From: Oscillospiraceae bacterium
GTDB lineage: Bacteria; Bacillota; Clostridia; Oscillospirales; Oscillospiraceae
NCBI GenBank assembly: GCA_017465745.1
Contig: JAFTVM010000012.1
Coordinates: 62,001 to 126,000 of the forward strand
Direction: 5' to 3'
Length of the DNA stretch: 64,000 nucleotides
Below, one piece after another: positions 33,494 through 41,105 of the stretch (positions are counted from its first letter, which is position 1; every line of letters begins with the position of its first letter). The position numbers and the translations under genes were made by a program. The notes under the pieces are model-generated. The model was not told where the DNA came from, made no database searches, and saw nothing but the letters and a program-made list of their open reading frames with translations.

Positions 33494-33979
33494 GTGAAGG
33501 AATTTGAAGAAGTTTATAGCACTTATTTCCGGGATGTGGAGCTTTATTTACGGGCCATCTGCCATGACGCCCATCTTGCAGAGGAATTGACGGAGCAGGT
33601 GTTTTTTAGGGCGCTGAAGGCCCTGCCGGAATTTCGCGGAGACTGCGATATCCGCACCTGGCTGTGCGCCATGGGCCGCAACGCCTATCTGTCCCATCTT
33701 CGAAAACAGAAGCCGACTGTCGACATTGAAGAGCTGAACATCCCGGACCCCAGGCAGGGCATTGAAGAGCGGATCTGCGATAAGGAGCAGGCAATGGATA
33801 TTCACAGAGTCCTCCACGCTCTGCCTGAGCCGTATAAGGAAGTGTTTTCCCTGCGGGTATTCAGTCAGCTCTCCTTTGTAGATATCGGCAGCCTTTTCGG
33901 TAAGACCGCCAATTGGGCCTGCGTGACCTATCACCGCGCCCGCCAGAAAATCAAAGACGCACTGGAGGTGTCAGAATGA
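33494..33979 (+). CDS. ECF-type RNA polymerase sigma factor
   Basis: Alternative sigma factor of 161 residues. Region 2: FEEVYSTYFRDVELYLR and LAEELTEQVFFRALKALP, with RTWLCAMGRNAYLSHLRK for -10 recognition. Region 4: LPEPYKEVFSLRVFSQLSF, then a helix-turn-helix. The GTG start has AGGAGGTGA 7 nt upstream. Its stop overlaps the start of the next gene (ATGA), which encodes a zinc-binding anti-sigma factor, so the pair is translated together. The target promoters and signal are not apparent. Confidence 0.92.
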   Translation: MKEFEEVYSTYFRDVELYLRAICHDAHLAEELTEQVFFRALKALPEFRGDCDIRTWLCAMGRNAYLSHLRKQKPTVDIEELNIPDPRQGIEERICDKEQAMDIHRVLHALPEPYKEVFSLRVFSQLSFVDIGSLFGKTANWACVTYHRARQKIKDALEVSE

Positions 33980-34878
33980 AATTATCCTGTAATATTATCA
34001 AAGACCTGCTGCCCCTCTACGCCGAGGGGATGGTCAGCGCAGACAGCAAAGATGTCATCGAAGCGCATCTGGGTGAATGCGCCCCCTGCCGGGATGTGCT
34101 GGCGCAGCTGCGGCAGGAGCCTGTGATGCCCACCCAGACGGACACCGCCCCCCTGGAACACCTGGAGCGGAATATCCGCCGCCGAAGAACCAGCGCTGCG
34201 GTGCTGGCGATCCTGATCACCGCGACGGTACTGTTTGCCATGTTCAATTATTTCTACAGTCCCGTCTATCTGTCGGCGGAGGAAGCCGTTGTCAGTGTGA
34301 CGAAAAACGGCGACATCGTCACCGTGGAGCTGTCTGCTCGGGCGGAATACTGCCGCTGGGAGGATCATGTGGATCCGGACACGGGACGCAAAAGCGTGAC
34401 CTTCATCGCCGCAAGGCACAAATGGAATGTGCTGATGGACAGTATTTTCGGCGCTGATACAAGGGCAGACGATTCCCGGAAGATGCACCTGGCAGCCAAT
34501 AAGGACATCTGGTACGCCAGTACGGGAAGTGGGGAGGAGGATACGCTCCTCTGGGGGGAGAAGCCCTCCGGCGGACGGATGTCCCTGCCCCGGTTGGTGC
34601 TCGGGTACTATTTTGTGCTGTCGCTGGGATCCGGGTTGATTCTGCTGATCCCCGCCATCATCTTCCGAAAGCGGACCGGCGGAAGATTTCTTGGTGTCAT
34701 CTGTACGCTCTGCCTCAGCTTTGCCATCTCCGACCTGATGGCAACGGGCGGAAACTGGCGGATCTATGACGGATACGATGTGCCCATATTGCTGACATTA
34801 ATGACGATTCAGACCATTCTGATGACACTGAGTGTGGTTTTCGGATTCCATGTATGGCGGACAAACCGGACAGAATAA
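33976..34878 (+). CDS. Zinc-binding anti-sigma factor, membrane-bound
   Basis: Protein of 301 residues that likely holds the ECF sigma factor at the membrane. The N-terminal cytosolic ZAS-type domain shows CNIIKDLLPLYAEGMVS and HLGECAPC (H-x3-C-x2-C). One membrane helix follows (about 77-95), then an extracellular domain to about 205 and a C-terminal group of three helices. The C-terminal membrane part is longer than in simple anti-sigma proteins. It overlaps the sigma gene by 4 nt and is followed by a terminator. The signal sensed is unknown. Confidence 0.85.
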   Translation: MKLSCNIIKDLLPLYAEGMVSADSKDVIEAHLGECAPCRDVLAQLRQEPVMPTQTDTAPLEHLERNIRRRRTSAAVLAILITATVLFAMFNYFYSPVYLSAEEAVVSVTKNGDIVTVELSARAEYCRWEDHVDPDTGRKSVTFIAARHKWNVLMDSIFGADTRADDSRKMHLAANKDIWYASTGSGEEDTLLWGEKPSGGRMSLPRLVLGYYFVLSLGSGLILLIPAIIFRKRTGGRFLGVICTLCLSFAISDLMATGGNWRIYDGYDVPILLTLMTIQTILMTLSVVFGFHVWRTNRTE

Positions 34879-34882
34879 GCCA

Positions 34883-34915
34883 AAACCGGGAGGGGGAACC
34901 TCCCGGTTTCTGTCT
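34883..34915 (+). terminator. Rho-independent terminator of the sigma/anti-sigma unit
   Basis: AAACCGGGAGG / CCTCCCGGTTT with a 5-nt loop, followed by CTGTCTTT. Confidence 0.85.
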
Positions 34916-35015
34916 TTCTGCGGCGGAGAATTGGTTAAAATAACCAGTTATGGGAGATAAATTACCCAATCCTATACGAAAGACGAGAAAAGTAAAAATT
35001 TCGATAAATAATGCT

Positions 35016-35043
35016 TTGAACTTGTCGAATAATGTGATAGAAT
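35016..35043 (+). promoter_or_regulatory. Promoter of the PRPP synthetase-like gene
   Basis: TTGAAC (35016-35021), 16 nt, TAGAAT (35038-35043) with a TGA extension just before it. About 80 nt of leader follow. Confidence 0.8.
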
Positions 35044-35047
35044 AAAC

Positions 35048-35105
35048 GTGTAAATGTCCCTTAGGCAAAATGAAATCAGTTTCAACATTTAATTTACACT
35101 TTTTT
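35048..35105 (+). promoter_or_regulatory. Terminator-like hairpin in the leader of the PRPP synthetase-like gene
   Basis: GTGTAAAT (35048-35055) pairs with ATTTACAC (35092-35099), followed at once by TTTTTT. A second hairpin, TGAAA/TTTCA, lies inside. It sits between the promoter and the GGAGGAG site, the layout of an attenuator. Confidence 0.5.
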
Positions 35106-35128
35106 GTTAATGGAGGAGAAATAGAATT

Positions 35129-36274
35129 ATGTCTAAGAACAGTGTTTCCCCCGCCGAATTTTTTGGCAGTGAGAGACAGGAAGCTTACCTGGCTCTGATC
35201 GCATGCCCCGGCGCTGAAGAGATTGCTGAAGCAGTTGACAAGCACCTGGTCGGTTGGGCAAAAGAAGCCGGTATCGACAAGGACACCTTTATCATCCCCT
35301 GCGACTGCCCCCGTTTCCAGAGCGGCGACGCCAAGGGCCTGGTGAAGAAGTCCACCCGCGGTCATGACGTTTACATCGTCGTGGATCCCGGCAACTACTC
35401 CCTGACTTACAATCTGTTCGGTCACGAGAACCACATGTCCCCTGACGACCATTTCGCCAACCTGAAGCGTATCATCCAGGCTGTTGCCGGTCGTGCCCAC
35501 CGTGTGTCCGTCATTATGCCCAGCCTGTACGGCGGCCGTCAGCACCGCCGCGTCAGCCGTGAGAGCCTGGACTGTGCATGCGCACTGCAGGAGCTGCAGG
35601 CCATGGGTGTCGCCAACATCATCACCTTTGACGCCCACGATCCCCGCCTGATGAATGCCGTTCCGCTGCTGAGTTTCGACAACGTCATGCCCACCCACGA
35701 AGTTCTGACCACCCTGCTGGCTCACATGCCCGATCTGAACTTCGACAAGGATCATTTCATGGTCGTTTCTCCCGACGAAGGCGCCATGAGCCGCAACATG
35801 TACTATTCCTCCGTCCTGGGCTGCAACCTGGGTATGTTCTACAAGCGCCGTGACTACTCCGTTATCGTCAACGGCCGTAACCCCATCGTGGCCCACGAGT
35901 ATCTGGGCGACAGCGTCGAGGGCAAGACTGTCTTTATCGCTGACGATATCATTGCTTCCGGCGAATCCATGCTGGAGGTCGCCCGCGAGCTGAAGAAGCG
36001 CGGCGCCAAGCGCATCATCACCAACGCCACCTTCCCCCTGTTCACCAGCGGCGTGAAGAAGTTCGACGAAGCTGTCGCCGAAGGCGTTCTGGATGCCGTT
36101 CTGGGCACCAACATGACCTACCGCAAGCCCGAGCTGCTGGAGCGTGACTGGTACTTCGACGTCGACTGCTCCCTGCACACCGCTTACTACGTGGCTGCCA
36201 TCAACCATGACATGCCCTTCTCCTCTCTGTACGCGCCCACCGCAAAGACCAAGGATATGCTGCAGAACCGCTGA
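35129..36274 (+). CDS. Divergent ribose-phosphate pyrophosphokinase (PRPP synthetase)
   Basis: Makes PRPP from ribose 5-phosphate and ATP, if active. At 381 residues it is longer than typical bacterial Prs (about 315), with an extended N-terminus. Recognisable motifs: VSVIMPSLYGGRQHRRVSRE in place of the usual PYxxYxRQDRK loop, FDAHDPR for the DLH site, MVVSPDEGAMSR, YKRRD, and the PRPP-binding loop VFIADDIIASGES (Asp 272 and 273). The key residues are mostly kept but the loops differ. It is monocistronic, with a promoter, leader hairpin and terminator of its own. A non-canonical donor or regulation is possible. Confidence 0.82.
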   Translation: MSKNSVSPAEFFGSERQEAYLALIACPGAEEIAEAVDKHLVGWAKEAGIDKDTFIIPCDCPRFQSGDAKGLVKKSTRGHDVYIVVDPGNYSLTYNLFGHENHMSPDDHFANLKRIIQAVAGRAHRVSVIMPSLYGGRQHRRVSRESLDCACALQELQAMGVANIITFDAHDPRLMNAVPLLSFDNVMPTHEVLTTLLAHMPDLNFDKDHFMVVSPDEGAMSRNMYYSSVLGCNLGMFYKRRDYSVIVNGRNPIVAHEYLGDSVEGKTVFIADDIIASGESMLEVARELKKRGAKRIITNATFPLFTSGVKKFDEAVAEGVLDAVLGTNMTYRKPELLERDWYFDVDCSLHTAYYVAAINHDMPFSSLYAPTAKTKDMLQNR

Positions 36275-36290
36275 TTATGCTAAAATGATG

Positions 36291-36322
36291 ACCGCCCGTT
36301 CCCGAGAGGGAACGGGCGGTTA
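36291..36322. terminator. Bidirectional terminator
   Basis: ACCGCCCGTTCCC-GAGA-GGGAACGGGCGGT, a 13-bp perfect stem between the PRPP synthetase-like gene (+) and the small membrane-protein gene (-). Confidence 0.9.
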
Positions 36323-36326
36323 TTCG

Positions 36327-36506
36327 TTACATGGAATCCAGTGTCTCGTTCAGCTTGCCGCCGATCTTCATGGCTGCGTCTTCCACCTTGCCTGCCGCCT
36401 TGGCAGCCAGCTGGCGGGTGGGGTTGCTCCGGGGCATCATCAGAACTGCCACGGCCCCTGCAGCGGCACCGATCCCCATGGATGCGACAATTGCTTTCAT
36501 GCTCAT
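36327..36506 (-). CDS. Small membrane protein, YtxH-like
   Basis: Protein of 59 residues: one membrane helix (AIVASMGIGAAAGAVAVLMM), then a charged amphipathic tail (QLAAKAAGKVEDAAMKIGG). This layout is like small YtxH/gas-vesicle-type proteins. ATG 36506 has AAAGGAG 8 nt upstream; more upstream in-frame ATGs have no site. Transcribed alone, convergent to the PRPP synthetase-like gene. No function can be assigned. Confidence 0.65.
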   Translation of the reverse strand: MSMKAIVASMGIGAAAGAVAVLMMPRSNPTRQLAAKAAGKVEDAAMKIGGKLNETLDSM

Positions 36507-36572
36507 TGGAATCACTCCTTTCATGGCTAGTATGCCCCGGGAGAAAAAATTCACAACTGGAAGATTTGCGTC

Positions 36573-36601
36573 TTTTCATTAAGAAAAATCTGTGATATAC
36601 T
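36573..36601 (+). promoter_or_regulatory. Promoter of the OMP decarboxylase-like gene
   Basis: TTTTCA (36573-36578), 17 nt, TATACT (36596-36601) with TGA just before it (extended -10). It makes the ATG at 36610 nearly leaderless and supports the start at 36631. Confidence 0.7.
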
Positions 36602-36630
36602 GATAAAAAATGGAATTGGGGGCCGTTTCT

Positions 36631-37500
36631 ATGTCCATTGATGTTCTGCAGACCAAGATTCGAAAAATGAAGAATCCCGCCATGGTAAATCTGACCATGA
36701 ATCCCGCCGATCTGCCGCCCCACCTGCTGGAGGCAGGCCCCGCTGCCGGCTACGGCACCTTCTGCCGGGAACTGCTGAATGCCCTGAAAGGTATTGTGCC
36801 CGCTGTCCGGCTCAGCTTTACGCCCTTTGCGCTGCTGGGCGCTGATGGCCTGAAGACGCTGTCGGAGGTTTTGAATACGGCTTCACAGATGGGCTTCTAT
36901 GTGGCCCTGGAGGCACCTCAGATCCTGAGCACGGGTATGGCCGCCATGGTGGCCGATCAGATATTTGGCGAAGCTTCCCTGTGGCCCTGCGACGGTCTGA
37001 TCGTAGACGGGTATCTCGGCAGCGACATCGTCAAGCCGTTCCTGTCCCATTGCAAAGATGGTAAGGATCTGTACTGTGTGGTGCGCACATCCAACAAGTC
37101 TGCGCCGGAGATCCAGGACCTGCTGACCGGTACCCGGCTGGTGCATGCGGCAGCCGCTGACCTGTACAACCGGTTCACCGACAAGAGCATGGGCAAGTCC
37201 GGCTACTCCCGGCTGGCCATCATGGCAGGTGCCGGCTCTGCCGAAAGCCTGAAGACGCTGCGGACAAAATATCCCCGGCTGTTCATTCTGGTGGACGATC
37301 TGGATTATCCCGGCTGCAATGCCAAGATCTGTGCCAATGCCTTTGATAAATTCGGCCACGGCGCGGTGTGCTCCTCCGGGTATGCCATTACCCAGGCCTG
37401 GAAAAATGCCGAAAGCGATGGACGTGACTATGTTGAACAGGCTGTTGCCGCCGCAGAACGGATGAAGAATAATCTGACCCGCTATACCATCATTCTTTGA
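36631..37500 (+). CDS. Orotidine-5'-phosphate decarboxylase-like protein lacking catalytic residues
   Basis: A 289-residue protein whose whole length follows the long-form OMP decarboxylase fold: VRLSFTPFALLGADGL, DGLIVDGYLGSDIVKPFL (family: NPYxGxDxxxPFL), CVVRTSNKSAPEIQDL (family: RTSNPxxxxxQ) and GAGSAESLKTLRTKYP. The active site is gone: the DAKRGDI motif reads EAPQILS, the substrate Asp of GLDP reads TMNP, and the phosphate Arg of SRxI reads SGYAI. It is not expected to decarboxylate OMP. The start at 36631 is chosen because GGGGG precedes it by about 10 nt. A binding or regulatory role is inference. Confidence 0.75.
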   Translation: MSIDVLQTKIRKMKNPAMVNLTMNPADLPPHLLEAGPAAGYGTFCRELLNALKGIVPAVRLSFTPFALLGADGLKTLSEVLNTASQMGFYVALEAPQILSTGMAAMVADQIFGEASLWPCDGLIVDGYLGSDIVKPFLSHCKDGKDLYCVVRTSNKSAPEIQDLLTGTRLVHAAAADLYNRFTDKSMGKSGYSRLAIMAGAGSAESLKTLRTKYPRLFILVDDLDYPGCNAKICANAFDKFGHGAVCSSGYAITQAWKNAESDGRDYVEQAVAAAERMKNNLTRYTIIL

Positions 37501-37523
37501 TCGGCATTCCGGTCATAAAAATG

Positions 37524-37551
37524 ACAGGCCACGCTTTGCGTGGCCTGTTTT
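37524..37551. terminator. Bidirectional terminator
   Basis: ACAGGCCACGC-TTT-GCGTGGCCTGT, then TTTTCG on the + strand and CATTTTTATG on the minus strand. Confidence 0.9.
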
Positions 37552-37553
37552 CG

Positions 37554-37859
37554 TCAGCGTGTGGCAGGTTGTTTTGTGATGGTGCGGCCGGGAGCTTCAG
37601 CAGTTGCATCGGTGGTTCCATGCTCCGTGCCGTCCGTGGTGTTTTCGGTGGCGCCGGAAGTTTCCCGTTCCGTGGGGGCTGTGGTAGCAGGCTCCGTGGC
37701 GGGCTTGGTGGCCGGGATGGTGACGGGCATGGTGGGGGTCTCCGTGGTTGCCTGGTTGGTAGGGGAGACGGGCTGCATATTCCCGTTTCCTCTGCGGCAG
37801 CCGGTAAACAGCGCGCAGCACATCACAAGGGCCAGAGCCAGAATGCCGTATCGTTTCAT
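37554..37859 (-). CDS. Small Thr/Pro-rich lipoprotein
   Basis: Protein of 101 residues with a lipoprotein signal (MKRYGILALALVMCCALFTGC) and an otherwise low-complexity Thr, Pro, Ala and Glu-rich chain (TETPTMPVTIPATKPATEPA). There is no folded domain. GGAGGAGG stands before the ATG. It could be a surface spacer protein. It faces the OMP decarboxylase-like gene across a shared terminator. Confidence 0.7.
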   Translation of the reverse strand: MKRYGILALALVMCCALFTGCRRGNGNMQPVSPTNQATTETPTMPVTIPATKPATEPATTAPTERETSGATENTTDGTEHGTTDATAEAPGRTITKQPATR

Positions 37860-38033
37860 TTCTTGTTCCTCCTCCTTCATTGGATTCAGACATATTATCT
37901 GCATCAGGGCGAAAAATAGACTGGAAAATGATTCCAAAAGACATCCCCTTCCGTTCATTTCCGGACTGGCGTGTTCATAGAATTGAAAGCGGAAGAGATA
38001 ATCCTCCGATTTTTCTGAATTCCCGAAATTCTA

Positions 38034-38061
38034 TTGAAATTTCTTGCCAAAATGCTATAAT
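38034..38061 (+). promoter_or_regulatory. Promoter of the LCP gene
   Basis: TTGAAA (38034-38039), 16 nt, TATAAT (38056-38061); 28 nt before the start codon. Confidence 0.8.
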
Positions 38062-38089
38062 GGTTGAAAAATCGTGTGAGGTGTTTTTT

Positions 38090-39118
38090 ATGGAACAGCA
38101 AGGAAAAAAGAAGAATAAAGGCTGTCTGATTGCCATTGGCTGTATGCTGGCAGTCGTCGCCCTTGTGCTTGGTCTTGCCGTGTCTGCATACAATTCCATC
38201 CTGAACAAGATCCCCCGCGTGGATCCCGATAATGAGATCACGCTGTCCGAAGAGGAGATCCAGGCCATCGAACGGGAGACTGATCCCGCCGGGGAGATTC
38301 CCGAAGACGCCACCATCGTGGAGGAAGAGATGACGATGCCGCCTGAGGAGGCAGTACTGATCGAAAATGAGGATCACATCATCAACATCCTGCTCATCGG
38401 CCAGGACCGCCGTCCCGGTGAGGGCAGACAGCGTTCCGATTCCATGATCCTGTGCACCATCAATACCCAGGAAAAGACCCTGGTGATGACCTCTTTCCTG
38501 CGCGACCTCTATGTGGGCATTCCTGACTGGAACGGCCGCAGTTATATGGATAACCGTCTCAACTCCTGCTATGCCTTCGGCGGTATGGGCATGCTGGATC
38601 TGGCGCTGAAACAGAATTTCGGCATCCAGGTGGATCACAATATCGAAGTGGATTTCTCCGGCTTCAAGGATATCATTGAACTGTTCGGCGGCGTGAGTAT
38701 CTACCTGACCCAGGCGGAAGCTGAGTATATGGGCGGCGGCCTGACGGAGGGTGTCAATTACCTGACGCCGGAGCAGACGCTGACTTATTCCCGGATCCGC
38801 TATCTGGACAGCGATTTCGGCCGCACCAACCGCCAGCGCAAGGTACTGACCGCCATGCTCAATTCCGTGAAGGATCTGAGCTACGATCAGCTGACCAATC
38901 TGGTCAACAATATCCTGCCCATGATCACCACCGACATGAGCAACTCGGATATTACCGGTTACATGATGGAGATCCTTCCCATCCTGTCCGAGCTGCAGGT
39001 GACCACCCAGCATGTTCCGGCTTCGGGAACTTACAGCAGCGTTTATATCCGCGGCATGGCTGTGCTGGTTCCGGATTTCAAGGCAAATATTGCCATTCTG
39101 AAGGATACCCTGAGCTGA
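38090..39118 (+). CDS. LytR-CpsA-Psr (LCP) family cell wall polymer ligase
   Basis: Attaches teichoic acid or other glycopolymers to peptidoglycan on the outer face of the membrane. The 342 residues have one membrane helix (about 11-33), an acidic linker, then the LCP domain: INILLIGQDRRPGEGRQRSD, SFLRDLYVGIP, DFSGFKDIIELFGGV and the Arg-rich YSRIRYLDSDFGRTNRQRK that binds the lipid pyrophosphate. The ATG at 38090 has a GAGGT site and a nearby promoter; the open frame upstream is not expected to be translated. Confidence 0.93.
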   Translation: MEQQGKKKNKGCLIAIGCMLAVVALVLGLAVSAYNSILNKIPRVDPDNEITLSEEEIQAIERETDPAGEIPEDATIVEEEMTMPPEEAVLIENEDHIINILLIGQDRRPGEGRQRSDSMILCTINTQEKTLVMTSFLRDLYVGIPDWNGRSYMDNRLNSCYAFGGMGMLDLALKQNFGIQVDHNIEVDFSGFKDIIELFGGVSIYLTQAEAEYMGGGLTEGVNYLTPEQTLTYSRIRYLDSDFGRTNRQRKVLTAMLNSVKDLSYDQLTNLVNNILPMITTDMSNSDITGYMMEILPILSELQVTTQHVPASGTYSSVYIRGMAVLVPDFKANIAILKDTLS

Positions 39119-39133
39119 TAATTTCAAAATCAT

Positions 39134-39165
39134 AACACCGCCGCCTGAAAAACGGCGGTGTTTTG
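39134..39165 (+). terminator. Rho-independent terminator of the LCP gene
   Basis: AACACCGCCG / CGGCGGTGTT with a 9-nt loop, followed by TTTG. Confidence 0.88.
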
Positions 39166-39191
39166 TTACAATAATTTCATGTTTGTTATAA

Positions 39192-39220
39192 TTGATATTC
39201 CGATGCGGATATGCTATACT
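39192..39220 (+). promoter_or_regulatory. Promoter of the murB-whiA-dnaE operon
   Basis: TTGATA (39192-39197), 17 nt, TATACT (39215-39220). Confidence 0.8.
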
Positions 39221-39248
39221 GTTACCAATCATACACCCGGAGGCGTTT

Positions 39249-40160
39249 ATGACTGAAATGACTGTTTTTCAAATGAATCTGAGAGAAAAGCTCCCCTCTG
39301 TGGAGCTTCGTTTTGACGAGCCCATGAGCCGTCACACTTCCTTCCGCATCGGTGGTCCCGCCGCCGTGATGGCATTCCCCAAGAATGCCCGGGAGCTGGC
39401 AGATCTTCTGAAAGTGTCCGCTTTATTGGACGTGAAGCCTGCTATTTTGGGTGCAGGTACCAATGTGCTGGCGCCCGATGGCGGTATCGACAATCTGGTG
39501 ATCTGCCTGAAGGACTGCATGGGCGGCATGGAGCGCATCGACGATACCACCATTCGTGTGGCCGCCGGCGTTACCATGACCCGTGCTGCCGTGTTCGCGT
39601 CCAATCTGGGCCTGTCCGGCATGGAATTTGCCCACGGAATCCCCGGCACCGTTGGCGGCGGCGTTTATATGAACGCTGGCGCTTACGGCGGCGAGATCAA
39701 GGATATCTGTGTGGCTGTGGACGTCATGGACATGCAGGGCAACATCACCCGCCGTACGAATGAAGAGATGGGCTTCTCTTACCGCCACAGTGTGCTGGAA
39801 GAGGCGCAGCTGATCGTTCTGGCCGCTGAATTCAAGCTCATTCCCGCTCCTTCTGAGGAGGTCAAGGCAAAGATGCAGGAGCTGCTGCGCAAGCGTTCCG
39901 CATCCCAGCCTCTGGATCTGCCCAGCGCCGGTTCCGCTTTCAAGCGTCCCGTGGGCGGCTATGCCGCAGCGCTGATCGACCAGGCAGACCTGAAGGGCTA
40001 CACCGTCGGCGGTGCAGCCATCTCCACCAAGCATGCGGGCTTTGCCGTCAATGTGGGCGGTGCCACCGCTGCAGACGTCCGGAATCTGCTGCGGCAGGTG
40101 TCCGACATTGTCTTCGAGAAGTCCGGTATCCGCCTGGAGCCCGAAGTCCGCATCTGGTAA
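39249..40160 (+). CDS. murB: UDP-N-acetylmuramate dehydrogenase
   Basis: FAD enzyme that reduces UDP-GlcNAc-enolpyruvate in peptidoglycan precursor synthesis. The 303 residues begin with the FAD-binding domain (HTSFRIGGPA, ILGAGTNVL), then GIPGTVGGGVYMNAGAYGGE with the conserved loop, then YRHSVLEE. The substrate and catalytic part reads PSAGSAFKRPVGGYAAALID, with the catalytic Ser and final Glu region (RLEPEVRIW). GGAGG precedes the ATG by 5 nt. It is followed directly by whiA. Confidence 0.97.
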   Translation: MTEMTVFQMNLREKLPSVELRFDEPMSRHTSFRIGGPAAVMAFPKNARELADLLKVSALLDVKPAILGAGTNVLAPDGGIDNLVICLKDCMGGMERIDDTTIRVAAGVTMTRAAVFASNLGLSGMEFAHGIPGTVGGGVYMNAGAYGGEIKDICVAVDVMDMQGNITRRTNEEMGFSYRHSVLEEAQLIVLAAEFKLIPAPSEEVKAKMQELLRKRSASQPLDLPSAGSAFKRPVGGYAAALIDQADLKGYTVGGAAISTKHAGFAVNVGGATAADVRNLLRQVSDIVFEKSGIRLEPEVRIW

Positions 40161-40190
40161 TGACACCTAATATCAGAAAGGAGGCCCGAC

Positions 40191-41105
40191 ATGGCCATTT
40201 CCTTCTCCGGCGCAGCCAAGGCAGAGGTCTGCCGGGTCTTTCCCAATCGGCCCTGCTGTGCTTTGGCTGAATGCTTCGGTATTCTGCTCTACTGCAACAG
40301 CTTTACTGCCGATTCCATCAAGATCATTACAGAGAGCAGGGAGTTTGCCCAGCTGCTGCCTGCTCTGTTCAAAAAAGCATTCAACGTCTGCTTTGATATT
40401 TTTCCCAGTCTGGAAGCCCCCGGCAAGCTGGTATTCCAGATCACCGATGAAGAAAAGATCGCCCATATTATGGAAAGCTGCGGCTTCAGTCCTGACGACA
40501 CCGTAGCGCTGCACGTCAATCTTCCTCTGGTGGAGGATGACTGCTGTAAGGCTGCGTTCCTGCGGGGCGCATTCCTGGCCGGCGGCAGCGTCACTGATCC
40601 CGGCAAGGGCTACCACCTGGAGATCGCCACCACCCACAAGAGCGTGGCCATGGAGACCTATGTCCTCTTGCGGGAACTGGGCGATATCAACATGAAGAGC
40701 GCCCGCCGCAGCGGTGGCCATGTGCTCTATATCAAGCAGAGCGACCTCATCTCCGATTTTCTGACCTTCCTGGGGGCTCCCGTGGCCGGTATGGGCATCA
40801 TCACCGCCAAGCTGGAAAAGGAACTCAACAACAAGGTCAACCGCCGCTGCAACTGTGACGACGCCAACGCCTCCAAGGTGGTGGAAGCCGCCCAGGAGCA
40901 GCTGGCCGCCATCCGCAAGCTGGAAGAACTGGGTGTTCTGGACAAGCTCCCCGCCAAGCTTCATCAGGCAGCGGTGGCCAGAAAGAAGCATCCTTATTCC
41001 GCACTGTCCGAGCTTGCGGAACTGATGGATCCGCCCATCAGCAAGCCTGCCATGAATCACCGGCTGAAAAAGCTGGTTGAGTACGCCAAGGAGGCCAGCA
41101 AATGA
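40191..41105 (+). CDS. whiA: DNA-binding protein WhiA
   Basis: WhiA combines a LAGLIDADG homing-endonuclease-like domain with a C-terminal helix-turn-helix; in Firmicutes it influences division and chromosome segregation. The 304 residues contain KAAFLRGAFLAGGSVTDPGKGYHLEI, the LAGLIDADG-like core, and the C-terminal HPYSALSELAELMDPPISKPAMNHRL. AAAGGAGG lies before the ATG. Unlike the common rapZ-yvcK-whiA order, it directly follows murB and overlaps dnaE (ATGA). Confidence 0.96.
   Translation: MAISFSGAAKAEVCRVFPNRPCCALAECFGILLYCNSFTADSIKIITESREFAQLLPALFKKAFNVCFDIFPSLEAPGKLVFQITDEEKIAHIMESCGFSPDDTVALHVNLPLVEDDCCKAAFLRGAFLAGGSVTDPGKGYHLEIATTHKSVAMETYVLLRELGDINMKSARRSGGHVLYIKQSDLISDFLTFLGAPVAGMGIITAKLEKELNNKVNRRCNCDDANASKVVEAAQEQLAAIRKLEELGVLDKLPAKLHQAAVARKKHPYSALSELAELMDPPISKPAMNHRLKKLVEYAKEASK

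Noticed and set aside
36610..36630. Upstream ATG for the OMP decarboxylase-like gene.
   Set aside because: It would lie 8 nt behind the -10 box and have no ribosome binding site; the ATG at 36631 has one.
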